Source: DATIJJ01 sp035478255
Lineage (GTDB): Bacteria; Pseudomonadota; Gammaproteobacteria; DSM-16500
Assembly: GCA_035478255.1 (NCBI GenBank)
Contig: DATIJV010000097.1
Span: forward strand, 1 to 8,379
Direction: 5' to 3'
Length of the DNA: 8,379 nucleotides
Below the pieces are notes generated by a model. That model searched no databases. It was not told the DNA's origin and saw only the letters and a list, made by a program, of their open reading frames with translations. Below, one piece after another: positions 1 to 6,506 of this stretch. The position numbers and the translations under genes are program-made. Positions within the stretch are counted from its first letter, which is position 1. Each line of letters opens with the position of its first letter.

Positions 1-6
1 CGAAGA

Positions 7-58
7 GTCCCCCTTCCTCCAGGCACGCTTTTCGCGGGAGAAGGGGAAGGAGAGCGTG
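7..58. repeat. Degenerate copy of the GC-rich inverted-repeat element
   Basis: Positions 7-21 (GTCCCCCTTCCTCCA) are identical to 3075-3089 of the large repeat element between icmG and icmE. About 15 bases later comes a purine-rich arm (36-53, GGGAGAAGGGGAAGGAGA) that can pair imperfectly with the first arm (9 of 11 positions for 10-20 against 36-46). CACGCT (24-29) and AGCGTG (53-58) offer an alternative stem. It lies just after the icmJ stop, in the gap where icmB would normally follow, and is probably a decayed or half copy of the same family. The window edge is close, so the left boundary is unknown. Confidence 0.6.
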
Positions 59-73
59 AACATTTACCCATAA

Positions 74-694
74 TTATTGTGACGCTTCCTCAGCAAGCTC
101 TTCCAACGCGGCAGCAGCCCATGCTTCCAGTTGGACCTTGAATTTCGTGTAAGAAGGCAGCAAACGAATGTCTTTTAGAATATCCACTTTTGATTCGGGG
201 TTTTTAGCTTCATGTTCGAGAATCAATTGTCCGAATACCGAAGGATTGCTCGTACCGCTCCCAAATTTACTTTCAACTGGCTGGCTACGGAATTTGAGGC
301 TACGGTAAATTGCCTGCGCACTATCTTGATAACCCGTCCCATTACCCATCGCACAAAAAAGCACATGACAAAAACTATTCAAGTCTGCCTGGCTCATTTC
401 AGGAAGATAAACAAGCTGGCCGCCGCCCATTTCATCTAAACCTATCGATTGAATGAAAAGACACTGTGAACAAAAACAACAAGCGGTGATCATATTCGTT
501 AGCTTGTTGTTTGTATAGTTTCCATCAAGATTAACAACTTCCTGATATTGTCTTGCCTGAAATCCGCAATATTGGCAAGTGTAATTGTCGCGTTTATAGA
601 CTTGTTCTGCAACCGGCAGAAATGGCTTGTCTTCACGTCTTCTAACTAGAATTCGCCAGCCATTTAAATTCACTGCCAGTTGAAGTTCATGCAT
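74..694 (-). CDS. icmJ: Dot/Icm T4BSS coupling-complex zinc protein IcmJ (DotN)
   Basis: The 206-residue protein is close to the roughly 208 residues of Legionella DotN/IcmJ. It is a soluble cytoplasmic subunit of the type IV coupling complex, where it binds the DotL ATPase with DotM and the IcmS-IcmW adaptors and helps present effectors. The sequence shows an HNH-like zinc fold: C40-x2-C43, then C72, C73, C75 and C78 in a CCFCSQC cluster, with LDGN at 57-60. The histidines of an active HNH nuclease are not seen, which fits the structural, non-catalytic role known for DotN. The C-terminus (about 183-206) is a Glu/Ala-rich helix. The start at 694 has a GGAAG Shine-Dalgarno 4 bases upstream; another ATG 4 bases inside is out of frame. 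It follows icmD by 14 bp, so it is probably co-transcribed. No membrane segment is visible. Confidence 0.93.
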   Translation of the reverse strand: MHELQLAVNLNGWRILVRRREDKPFLPVAEQVYKRDNYTCQYCGFQARQYQEVVNLDGNYTNNKLTNMITACCFCSQCLFIQSIGLDEMGGGQLVYLPEMSQADLNSFCHVLFCAMGNGTGYQDSAQAIYRSLKFRSQPVESKFGSGTSNPSVFGQLILEHEAKNPESKVDILKDIRLLPSYTKFKVQLEAWAAAALEELAEEASQ

Positions 695-708
695 AAAACT
701 TCCAGAAG

Positions 709-1101
709 TTACATGAACGATGTAATACCGGAAACTTTACCCGCTGTTCCAGATCCAAACAATGTAGTACCCGTTGTTTTAAATACAGATGGAATAAAGA
801 TAAGCGCCGCACCAACGAAAAGAAATGCGATTGGCTGACCCAGTGGAATTTGTTGAGGAGTATCTTTGTGAGCTTTAAACTTAACAATAGCGCCTACAGC
901 AAACCCAAACCCGGCAACATAAGAACCTGCCGTGATCAGTTTTGCAATATCAGCTAAGTTCCCTGTTACATTCGATGCAACCTTTCCTATACCACCTCCC
1001 CCTGTTTCAGCACCGGAAGTTGCAAACGCTACTTCAACGCATAAATACAAAAAAGCACCTATAAATAACATAATATTTCTTTTCATTTGCTTGCTGATCA
1101 T
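709..1101 (-). CDS. icmD: Dot/Icm T4BSS inner-membrane protein IcmD (DotP)
   Basis: The 130-residue protein matches the roughly 132 residues of Legionella IcmD/DotP. It is a small inner-membrane component of the type IVB apparatus, needed in Legionella for intracellular growth, with unknown biochemical role. Visible features are an N-terminal signal-like hydrophobic segment (about 9-28), a Gly-rich stretch (30-39) and two membrane segments (about 53-74 and 90-107). The segment LITAGSYVAGFGFAVG, a KFKAHKDTP loop and FVGAALIFIPSVF align with the centre of IcmC, so the two genes are paralogues. The start at 1101 has a strong AAAGGAG Shine-Dalgarno 6 bases upstream. A 127-bp gap separates it from icmC, enough for its own promoter, and icmJ follows 14 bp downstream. 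Confidence 0.92.
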   Translation of the reverse strand: MISKQMKRNIMLFIGAFLYLCVEVAFATSGAETGGGGIGKVASNVTGNLADIAKLITAGSYVAGFGFAVGAIVKFKAHKDTPQQIPLGQPIAFLFVGAALIFIPSVFKTTGTTLFGSGTAGKVSGITSFM

Positions 1102-1143
1102 AAACTATCTCCTTTTAGCTTGTCGTTACAGTAACAGTTGAGA

Positions 1144-1154
1144 GGTATACCTTA
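1144..1154 (-). promoter_or_regulatory. Candidate icmD promoter -10 / GGTATACC palindrome
   Basis: The minus strand carries TATACC (1149-1144), 43 bp before the icmD start. It lies inside an 8-bp palindrome, GGTATACC, at 1144-1151. Its position matches the TATACT hexamers upstream of icmL (44 bp) and icmG (41 bp). No good -35 hexamer is seen at 16-18 bp spacing, so an activator may be needed if this is a promoter. The plus strand over 1144-1154 reads GGTATACCTTA, which recurs in the toxin-antitoxin control region (7280-7290, opposite strand). Confidence 0.4.
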
Positions 1155-1228
1155 ACTACTATATTCCTGATCACAATTTTAGTCATGGAGTCAGTGCATT
1201 AACAACTCTTTTTTTCATTTTAAGAGGT

Positions 1229-1840
1229 TTAAGGCCCAAACATGCTGATACCCAAGGTATCGAATACCGCTTGCAAAAATTGGTATAGGTTAATACACAA
1301 CACACCTGCAATAATATGGGCCATTGCTTTACTAAACGTATCGGGTTGGCCATGGCCTGAAACTTTAGTCAACATAACCAAACCTTTAATAAAGGCAATT
1401 GTCCCAACTAATTGCACAACCATAAACGCTGCATCCGTCAAATCAGTCCAGTTGCTCTCTCCAGATGAGGAGAGATAGCCATAAGGATTGGGTTCAGTCC
1501 AGAATGTATTCATGCCAGTGATGACACTGGAAGGAAGATAAAGTAATAATGAGCCTACTAAAATCATCATGAGGGGTTTGAAGAGAGAATGTTCTTGCGA
1601 CATCATGCTGCGTGATTCTCCAAAATGCTTCAAATCCATGACGCCCTTGATAATGAAAAAAAATCCCATGACATATGCCAGCGCTGTGACAAGCCGCATC
1701 AAATTAGGCACGGCTTCGCTAAAATTGACCAGCATGGTTGCGATGCTGGGAGCACTCGCCGCGATTGATGCGCTTGAGAGAAGAAAATTAATTCCTATCA
1801 CAGCACTCAAATATTTCAGAGAGAATCGAATGTATTTCAT
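1229..1840 (-). CDS. icmC: Dot/Icm T4BSS inner-membrane protein IcmC (DotE)
   Basis: The 203-residue protein is close to Legionella IcmC/DotE (about 194). It is a polytopic inner-membrane component of the type IVB system with no known enzymatic role. Hydrophobic segments lie at about 8-28 (signal-like), 48-68, 88-110, 138-158 and 174-195. The first pair (VTALAYVMGFFFIIKG, then MMILVGSLLLYLPSSV) resembles the whole of IcmD. The second pair (VQLVGTIAFIKGLVML, then MAHIIAGVLCINL) looks like another copy, so IcmC appears to be an internal duplication of an IcmD-like module. The start at 1840 has GAGG about 7 bases upstream. It follows icmG by 33 bp and is probably in the same transcript. A 127-bp gap follows before icmD. 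Confidence 0.92.
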   Translation of the reverse strand: MKYIRFSLKYLSAVIGINFLLSSASIAASAPSIATMLVNFSEAVPNLMRLVTALAYVMGFFFIIKGVMDLKHFGESRSMMSQEHSLFKPLMMILVGSLLLYLPSSVITGMNTFWTEPNPYGYLSSSGESNWTDLTDAAFMVVQLVGTIAFIKGLVMLTKVSGHGQPDTFSKAMAHIIAGVLCINLYQFLQAVFDTLGISMFGP

Positions 1841-1873
1841 ATCTTTACCTCGAAAATTGATTCGCTCCTGCGG

Positions 1874-2875
1874 CTAATCCCCGCTCACTCCATAGGACAA
1901 ACTAATCACTCTACTTCCCGTATCGATATCCACTACACCATCATAAGGGTCGATCTTGGTAATTCGTCCATAGCCTCTCAGCATATCGCCTTCCGCTACC
2001 GTTACTGTATCGCCTGAATCGGATTTTAACCAGGCACGTCCCGGTATAATCGCTTGTACAGTATAGCTGATTCTGGGCTGAATGCTGCGAGCAGGCGGCG
2101 GACTGATGACTGCCGCCACCTCGCTTTTTCTGACGGTTGGCGCACCGCCGCCACTACGTAACATTTTGGTTAATTGGCGAAATGCGACTTCCATATTGCT
2201 GATTCGTGTACTCAATTCCTGTACTTCCGTACGCAATTGCGTGTTTTGTAATTCAGTATCCGCTATTTTTTGTGCGTATTGCGTTTGCATTAAATTCATC
2301 ATGGCATTACTTTCCTGCTCAAGCGTTGCCACTCTGTCTGATATAGGCTTGTCATTTTGCAACGGTGCGCCTGTGGTCACAGGCGTCGTTGTGACAGGAG
2401 CACTGGGAGTCACTGCAGGTTCTGCAACAGTTGGAGCAGGAACAGCGGGTTGCGACATCACGGGTGCCGGTATTGGAGGTGAGCTGGCAGCAGGTTGTGT
2501 TGTTGTCACTGTTTGCTGTACTGCAGGCGGTGAAACAGCCGGAGCTTGTGCTGCGATGGGAGGCGGAGTTGGGGTTTGCTTCACTGGAGCTTTAGCAGGA
2601 AGAGCCGCAGGAGTAGCAGGCTGAAATTCGGTTGACGGCGCAGAAGACGGCGCTACTAATTTATAAACAATGCCCAACAAAACAATAAATACAATAATGC
2701 CAATGACAATTCTACGATGTTGTTTTAATTTTTCAGTAACCGATTCTTTAGGCGCAACAGCAGCTGCTGTAGAATCTTTTGCAGCATCCATTTCCATATC
2801 ATAATTGGTCTGATCATCAGAAAAATGATACTCGCCTTCTTCCTGATTTTCCTCATCATAGCGTTCATTAACCAT
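1874..2875 (-). CDS. icmG: Dot/Icm T4BSS core-complex protein IcmG (DotF)
   Basis: DotF/IcmG is a bitopic inner-membrane protein that joins the DotC-DotD-DotF-DotG-DotH core complex and in Legionella can bind effectors. Order of parts: an acidic cytoplasmic N-terminus (1-50), one membrane helix (about 55-72), a Pro/Ala/Thr/Val-rich periplasmic linker (75-175), a coiled coil (about 179-240, with heptad-like LEQ, LQNTQLRTEVQEL and ISNMEVAF), a glycine hinge (242-244) and a C-terminal beta-rich domain (268-333) with an IPGRAWLKS motif and a DGVVDIDTGS turn. At 333 residues it is longer than the roughly 269 of Legionella DotF, mainly because of the linker. The start at 2875 has AAGGGG 6 bases upstream. 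An ATG at 2880 is out of frame and too close to that site. It is separated from icmE by a repeat-bearing gap and may have its own promoter. Confidence 0.92.
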   Translation of the reverse strand: MVNERYDEENQEEGEYHFSDDQTNYDMEMDAAKDSTAAAVAPKESVTEKLKQHRRIVIGIIVFIVLLGIVYKLVAPSSAPSTEFQPATPAALPAKAPVKQTPTPPPIAAQAPAVSPPAVQQTVTTTQPAASSPPIPAPVMSQPAVPAPTVAEPAVTPSAPVTTTPVTTGAPLQNDKPISDRVATLEQESNAMMNLMQTQYAQKIADTELQNTQLRTEVQELSTRISNMEVAFRQLTKMLRSGGGAPTVRKSEVAAVISPPPARSIQPRISYTVQAIIPGRAWLKSDSGDTVTVAEGDMLRGYGRITKIDPYDGVVDIDTGSRVISLSYGVSGD

Positions 2876-2915
2876 ATCATGCCCCTTAAAATTCCTGGCA
2901 TCTCTTATATATAGA

Positions 2916-2921
2916 AGTATA
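2916..2921 (-). promoter_or_regulatory. Candidate icmG promoter -10 (TATACT)
   Basis: The minus strand reads TATACT at 2921-2916, 41 bp before the icmG start, within an AT-rich stretch. The hexamer at the -35 position with 17-bp spacing (TAGGAA, 2944-2939) is poor. TATACT has been described as the usual -10 element of Legionella icm/dot genes, so the identity and spacing are suggestive. The site lies between the repeat element and icmG, so icmG-icmC could be transcribed even if the repeat stops transcripts coming from icmE. Confidence 0.4.
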
Positions 2922-2990
2922 ATACCGGATTACGTGCATTCCTACTTAACTTTTTCAGCCATTTTAACAACAAAAAAATCAATGAGTTAC

Positions 2991-3129
2991 TGACCTCCTT
3001 CCCCTTTCCCCTTCCTCCACAAAAAGCATGTGGAGGAAGGGGGACGCTCCGATACAGATGCGCTTAATTAGAACGTCCCCCTTCCTCCAAGTGTTTTTCT
3101 TGGAGGAAGGGGAAAGGGGAAGGAGGTCA
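2991..3129. repeat. 139-bp nested inverted-repeat element (MITE-like) between icmE and icmG
   Basis: The ends are a perfect 29-bp inverted repeat (2991-3019 and 3101-3129). Inside, 3031-3046 and 3074-3089 form a perfect 16-bp inverted repeat. Each half is also a hairpin: 3008-3020 with 3030-3042 (13 bp, 9-nt loop) and 3078-3090 with 3100-3112 (13 bp, 9-nt loop). The core motif TGGAGGAAGGGG occurs four times in alternating orientation. The ends include AAGGAGGT pointing outward on both strands. There is no coding capacity. The related piece at 7-58 shows that it is an interspersed family. The shape suits a miniature inverted-repeat element; no target-site duplication is evident. It starts 40 bp after the icmE stop on the transcribed strand, so it could act as an mRNA stem or attenuator. 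Confidence 0.85.
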
Positions 3130-3168
3130 AAATAAAGAACTGCGTGACCGTCACCGAATACTTACTGT

Positions 3169-5382
3169 TTATGTCACATCCGACATAAACAATATCCCCA
3201 AGCCAACTCCTGAATCTATTTTCACCGTCGTCGGTGTATTAACATATTGCTGCACCACATTGGTAAATGCTGTACCAACCTGGCCTAAAGCAACCGCCAC
3301 ATTATTACCAAAACTTAATTTTGGATTTTGCGTTGACGTACCAAAAATACCCGTCGTACTGGTTCCTGCATTTTGCACGCCTTGCGCATATCCTTGCAAA
3401 AAGGATGAAGCAAATAATGAACCATAACGCATCAGATAATGATGATCTACACTGCTGGCCATCACAGTACGTGCAGTATCAGGATCAATCGCAAATGCGC
3501 TCACAGTTTTCGTTTTAGGCCAATCCTGCATATCCATCAGATTAAAACTTAAACTGATACGATCCTTCCCTTGTGCCAAGGAAAGTCTTCCCAATAATTT
3601 GGCACCTTTAAATGGACCTTGTACGATAGTGACCATAACCGGTGTATCAGGATAATCGCTATCTACCGCCGTATCTAACACACCAAAATAAATAGTTCCT
3701 GTTTTAATCAGAGGTCGTCCGCCTTCAGTTGTCGTCGTAGTCGTTGTACTGGTGCTCGTACCTCCTCCCACAGCCTGCCCTTTTCCATCACCTGCCGCGC
3801 CCGATTTTTCTGGTGTAGGCGGTGAACCCGCTTTGTGCTCCATCTTGGGAGGCTGCCAGGCAGCAACCAGGGCCTGAGCTTGTGATGACATGGCAGCCTG
3901 TATTTGCTGAACTCGCTGCTGACGCTCTTGCGAAGTTAAACGATCGGCAGCAGCAGCTGCTGCTGCAAAATCCGCTGCCTGGTTCGCTGGTACCTGAGGT
4001 TGTGCTGGCTGGGCACGAACTGCTTGCTGCAATCGCGCAAAATCTTCAGTAGTCGGTAAGCTCGTAGTGACAGTAGGCACTCCGGCTGCCGGGACCGCCG
4101 TTGCTTTATAGTATTGCATCAAAGCTGCAGCCTCTTCCGGGGAAAGCAATCCTGCTTGCACCGCACGTTTTAATTCTTCCGCATAAGAAGCAGGTGATGC
4201 ATTGTTCGCCTGCAATTGCATCAATCTTGCAGCCATATCTTTAAGAGCATTTAATTTTTTGCAGCTTTCGGGAAGATTTTTCGGATTGGATGAATTTTGC
4301 TGGCCGGTTTTTTTCAAATCATTTTGACATTCCATTGTTTGCTGCTGAATTAATGCTTCGAGCGCCCCTGCCGCTCCACCAAATTCTGAACGTCGTTTTT
4401 TATATTCTGCCAATAAACGCGCGGCTTCTGATGGCGTAATTTTTCCTTCCGCAACCAAGCGTTGTAATTGTGCTGCATATTGATCGACGGGAACATTTTT
4501 TTCCTGAAGGCCCGCTAATAAATTCGCAACTTCAGGCGTAATCGCCCCTGATCTCGCTAATTGTTTTAAAGCAAAAATACCGGCTTTTGTGGCTTCTGCA
4601 GCTTTTTGCTGAGTATATTGCGCAAGCAACTCTGCTGCCGTTTGCGGTGAAATTTTTCCTTGGGCTACCAATCGATTTAATTCTTCTGCATATTCAGCTG
4701 CTGTTGCACCGCTTCTTTGTAAAGCCAATAATTGGTTGGCAACATCCAGCGGCAATTGGCCTGATTTGATTAATGCATCCATGGTTCGGGCGCTTTCACT
4801 TAACAAAGCATTTTGATGTTGTTTTTTATATTTTTCTAATAACTGCCGAGCCTGTTCAGGAGTCAATTTACCTTGTTTGACCAAATCATTTAGCGCAGCA
4901 GCATATTCATCTACTGACACATTAGCCTTGGCCAAAGCCAATAATCCATCCGCATCTTTTTGCGATAATTTGCCGCTTTTTACTAACTCATTAATATCGT
5001 TTGCTACATTGGCATCATCTGGACTGGGACAAAGTAAGGTACAATTTTGTTGCGGCTGAAACGTACTGGATGGATTAGGAATATTCACCAGCGTCGGTAC
5101 AGCGGTTCCGCCTGTCATTTTTGCCTGTGACGCAGCTTGTTCATTCGCTTGCATTAATGCACGATAATATTCTGGAGATAACTGACCGCCTGGAACAGAT
5201 TGCAAATTAGCAGGCGCCGCAGCAACTTTTGAAGCACCGGCCGGCCCTTCACCTGCGCCAAAATACCGCACGATAAAAAAAACTCCCACAACAACACCGA
5301 CCAACACGCCAAGCATAATAAATACGCGCGACTTTGCATCAGTGCTAGATAAAAATTTAAAGCTGGGAAGTTTTATTGCCAT
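3169..5382 (-). CDS. icmE: Dot/Icm T4BSS core channel protein IcmE (DotG), VirB10-like
   Basis: DotG/IcmE is the VirB10/TrbI-like protein that spans the envelope and lines the type IVB core channel with DotH. Parts in order: a cytoplasmic N-terminus (1-19), one inner-membrane helix (about 20-40), a periplasmic linker with a C114-x3-C118 pair, a helical repeat array (129-330, with a degenerate unit at about 376-427), a Pro/Gln/Ala-rich stretch with an alanine run (473-479), a Thr-rich hinge (541-552) and the conserved VirB10-like C-terminal domain (about 556-737) containing PVMVTIVQGPFKGAKLLG and SGVGLGILF. At 737 residues it is much shorter than Legionella DotG (about 1048), whose middle is built of pentapeptide-like repeats not seen here. 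The start at 5382 overlaps the icmK stop as TAATG, with AAGGA 5 bases upstream. The stop at 3169 is followed 40 bp later by the inverted-repeat element. Confidence 0.95.
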   Translation of the reverse strand: MAIKLPSFKFLSSTDAKSRVFIMLGVLVGVVVGVFFIVRYFGAGEGPAGASKVAAAPANLQSVPGGQLSPEYYRALMQANEQAASQAKMTGGTAVPTLVNIPNPSSTFQPQQNCTLLCPSPDDANVANDINELVKSGKLSQKDADGLLALAKANVSVDEYAAALNDLVKQGKLTPEQARQLLEKYKKQHQNALLSESARTMDALIKSGQLPLDVANQLLALQRSGATAAEYAEELNRLVAQGKISPQTAAELLAQYTQQKAAEATKAGIFALKQLARSGAITPEVANLLAGLQEKNVPVDQYAAQLQRLVAEGKITPSEAARLLAEYKKRRSEFGGAAGALEALIQQQTMECQNDLKKTGQQNSSNPKNLPESCKKLNALKDMAARLMQLQANNASPASYAEELKRAVQAGLLSPEEAAALMQYYKATAVPAAGVPTVTTSLPTTEDFARLQQAVRAQPAQPQVPANQAADFAAAAAAADRLTSQERQQRVQQIQAAMSSQAQALVAAWQPPKMEHKAGSPPTPEKSGAAGDGKGQAVGGGTSTSTTTTTTTEGGRPLIKTGTIYFGVLDTAVDSDYPDTPVMVTIVQGPFKGAKLLGRLSLAQGKDRISLSFNLMDMQDWPKTKTVSAFAIDPDTARTVMASSVDHHYLMRYGSLFASSFLQGYAQGVQNAGTSTTGIFGTSTQNPKLSFGNNVAVALGQVGTAFTNVVQQYVNTPTTVKIDSGVGLGILFMSDVT
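4393..4998 (-). repeat. Three 71-residue tandem repeats inside IcmE
   Basis: Residues 129-330 of IcmE hold three units with a strict 71-residue (213-bp) period; the landmark tyrosines are Y160, Y231 and Y302. Each unit has two half-units centred on a G-x-[LI]-[ST]-P-x-x-A-x-x-LL pattern. Their glycines lie at 137, 171, 208, 242, 279 and 313, so the spacing alternates 34, 37, 34, 37, 34. A fourth, degenerate unit follows (Y400, G411) after an insert with C352 and C374, and a lone half-motif GQLSP lies earlier at 66-70. The pattern resembles SHOCT-type helical hairpins; that comparison is by eye. Confidence 0.85.
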
Positions 5383-6506
5383 TAGAATCCTTCGACTTTA
5401 ATTTCGATCGGGTTTCCGTATTGAGACACCAACACTGAAGAAGTTTTTGGCAGCTCATATGCAATCATTCCATCAGGGCTGACCATTCTGCCCACCCATC
5501 CTGGAGAAAGCACGGTCAAACGAGTACGAAGAAACATTTTATCTCCCAGTAACCACGCAAGGCAATCACCCCCGCCTTTAACAACCAATTGTCTGCTAGA
5601 AGGAGGTGCAACACCATCCAATACCCCTAACAATAATTGATTAGCACTATTAGGCAACCCAGTCCCTATCGGTAAATCTTTCGAATTAGGCCCTAAACCT
5701 GAGACATGAATATCAGTACGATAATCTACTACACGCTGGCCCAGCACTAATGCAAGCGTAATCGGTGTATTCATACCCATCAGCCGAATGACTAAATCAC
5801 TTGCTCCATAGGGCGCAATCGCCTGGAGCAGTAAAACATTACTTTTTCCATCCCATTGAATCGTTGTCGTTTTGGGGTCCCCAATATCATAAGCCGCAAT
5901 AGGCCAGGGTGCGCCGGTAGAATCGACAAATACCAGCGAAGTCACATACCCTTGCGCTAATCGAATGGCGGGAGGTGTTGTGCCTGGCGCGAGATTCACC
6001 ATTAATGTCGATGAAACCGGCTTCGGCGGAACAGTCGCGGGCATGGCTGCTGCACGCTGCGATTGATCAATCAACTGTTTTAATTTTACAACTTGCTGCG
6101 GAGTTAATGGCATATTCTGCTGCATCATTGCACTGAACGCCTCTTCCGACTCTGAGCTCACGGGCGGTGAAGGCGGCAATGAATTGAGAATAATTTTTTG
6201 TGATTCTTCATAGGTCATCGGTTTGGCTGCTGCCATTCTCGGCTTTTTACGCGGGATAATTTTTGGTGTATCAGGCGGCGAACTGCCAGGAAGAATTTGT
6301 AATGCGCTATGATTGTTATTGGAAGCAGATTGTTTGTCTGTCTCTGTCAATAATTGGCTCTGGCCATTGTTTTTCAGCCAATTTTCAAACTGCGCAGCAT
6401 TCGCTTGCGACGGAGGACCCTCTGCCAAAAGATTTTGTGAACTGCAGAACAAACCCAGCAGCAAAATAATCCAAATTTTTTTAATCTCTATTTTGGGGCT
6501 ATTCAT
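5382..6506 (-). CDS. icmK: Dot/Icm T4BSS outer-membrane core protein IcmK (DotH)
   Basis: DotH/IcmK is a secreted core-complex component that reaches the outer membrane with the help of lipoproteins DotC and DotD and surrounds DotG. The 374-residue length is near the roughly 361 of Legionella IcmK. The N-terminus is a signal peptide (basic 5-10, hydrophobic 11-20, probable cleavage after A28). The C21 lies in LGLFC, which is not a good lipobox. A low-complexity Pro/Gln/Ser-rich region (30-165) contains MPLTPQQVVKLKQL, similar to half-units of the IcmE repeats. The conserved beta-rich domain follows (about 166-374), with PPAIRLAQGYVTSLVFVDS, TGAPWPI and YDIGDP. The ATG at 6506 overlaps the 3' end of icmL by 8 bp. 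The nearest AGGAG is 15 bases upstream, too far for strong independent initiation, so coupling to icmL is likely. The stop overlaps the icmE start. Confidence 0.95.
   Translation of the reverse strand: MNSPKIEIKKIWIILLLGLFCSSQNLLAEGPPSQANAAQFENWLKNNGQSQLLTETDKQSASNNNHSALQILPGSSPPDTPKIIPRKKPRMAAAKPMTYEESQKIILNSLPPSPPVSSESEEAFSAMMQQNMPLTPQQVVKLKQLIDQSQRAAAMPATVPPKPVSSTLMVNLAPGTTPPAIRLAQGYVTSLVFVDSTGAPWPIAAYDIGDPKTTTIQWDGKSNVLLLQAIAPYGASDLVIRLMGMNTPITLALVLGQRVVDYRTDIHVSGLGPNSKDLPIGTGLPNSANQLLLGVLDGVAPPSSRQLVVKGGGDCLAWLLGDKMFLRTRLTVLSPGWVGRMVSPDGMIAYELPKTSSVLVSQYGNPIEIKVEGF

Noticed and set aside
212..439. Plus-strand open frame opposite icmJ
   Set aside because: It is an antisense shadow of a well-supported gene, with no recognisable family, ribosome site or promoter.
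74..694. IcmJ as an active HNH endonuclease
   Set aside because: The zinc cysteines are present but the catalytic histidines are not seen. DotN is known to use this fold structurally.
2082..2624. 180-residue plus-strand open frame opposite icmG
   Set aside because: It is the antisense reading of the Pro/Ala/Thr-rich linker, giving low-complexity Gly/Ala/Val sequence. It has no independent signal.
2991..3129. CRISPR array or intrinsic terminator
   Set aside because: The repeats are inverted and not direct with unique spacers, and no T-tract follows either hairpin on the transcribed strand.
5382..6506. IcmK as a lipoprotein through C21
   Set aside because: LGLFC has Phe before the cysteine and no small residue there. 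A signal peptidase I site after A28 fits better and agrees with DotH biology.
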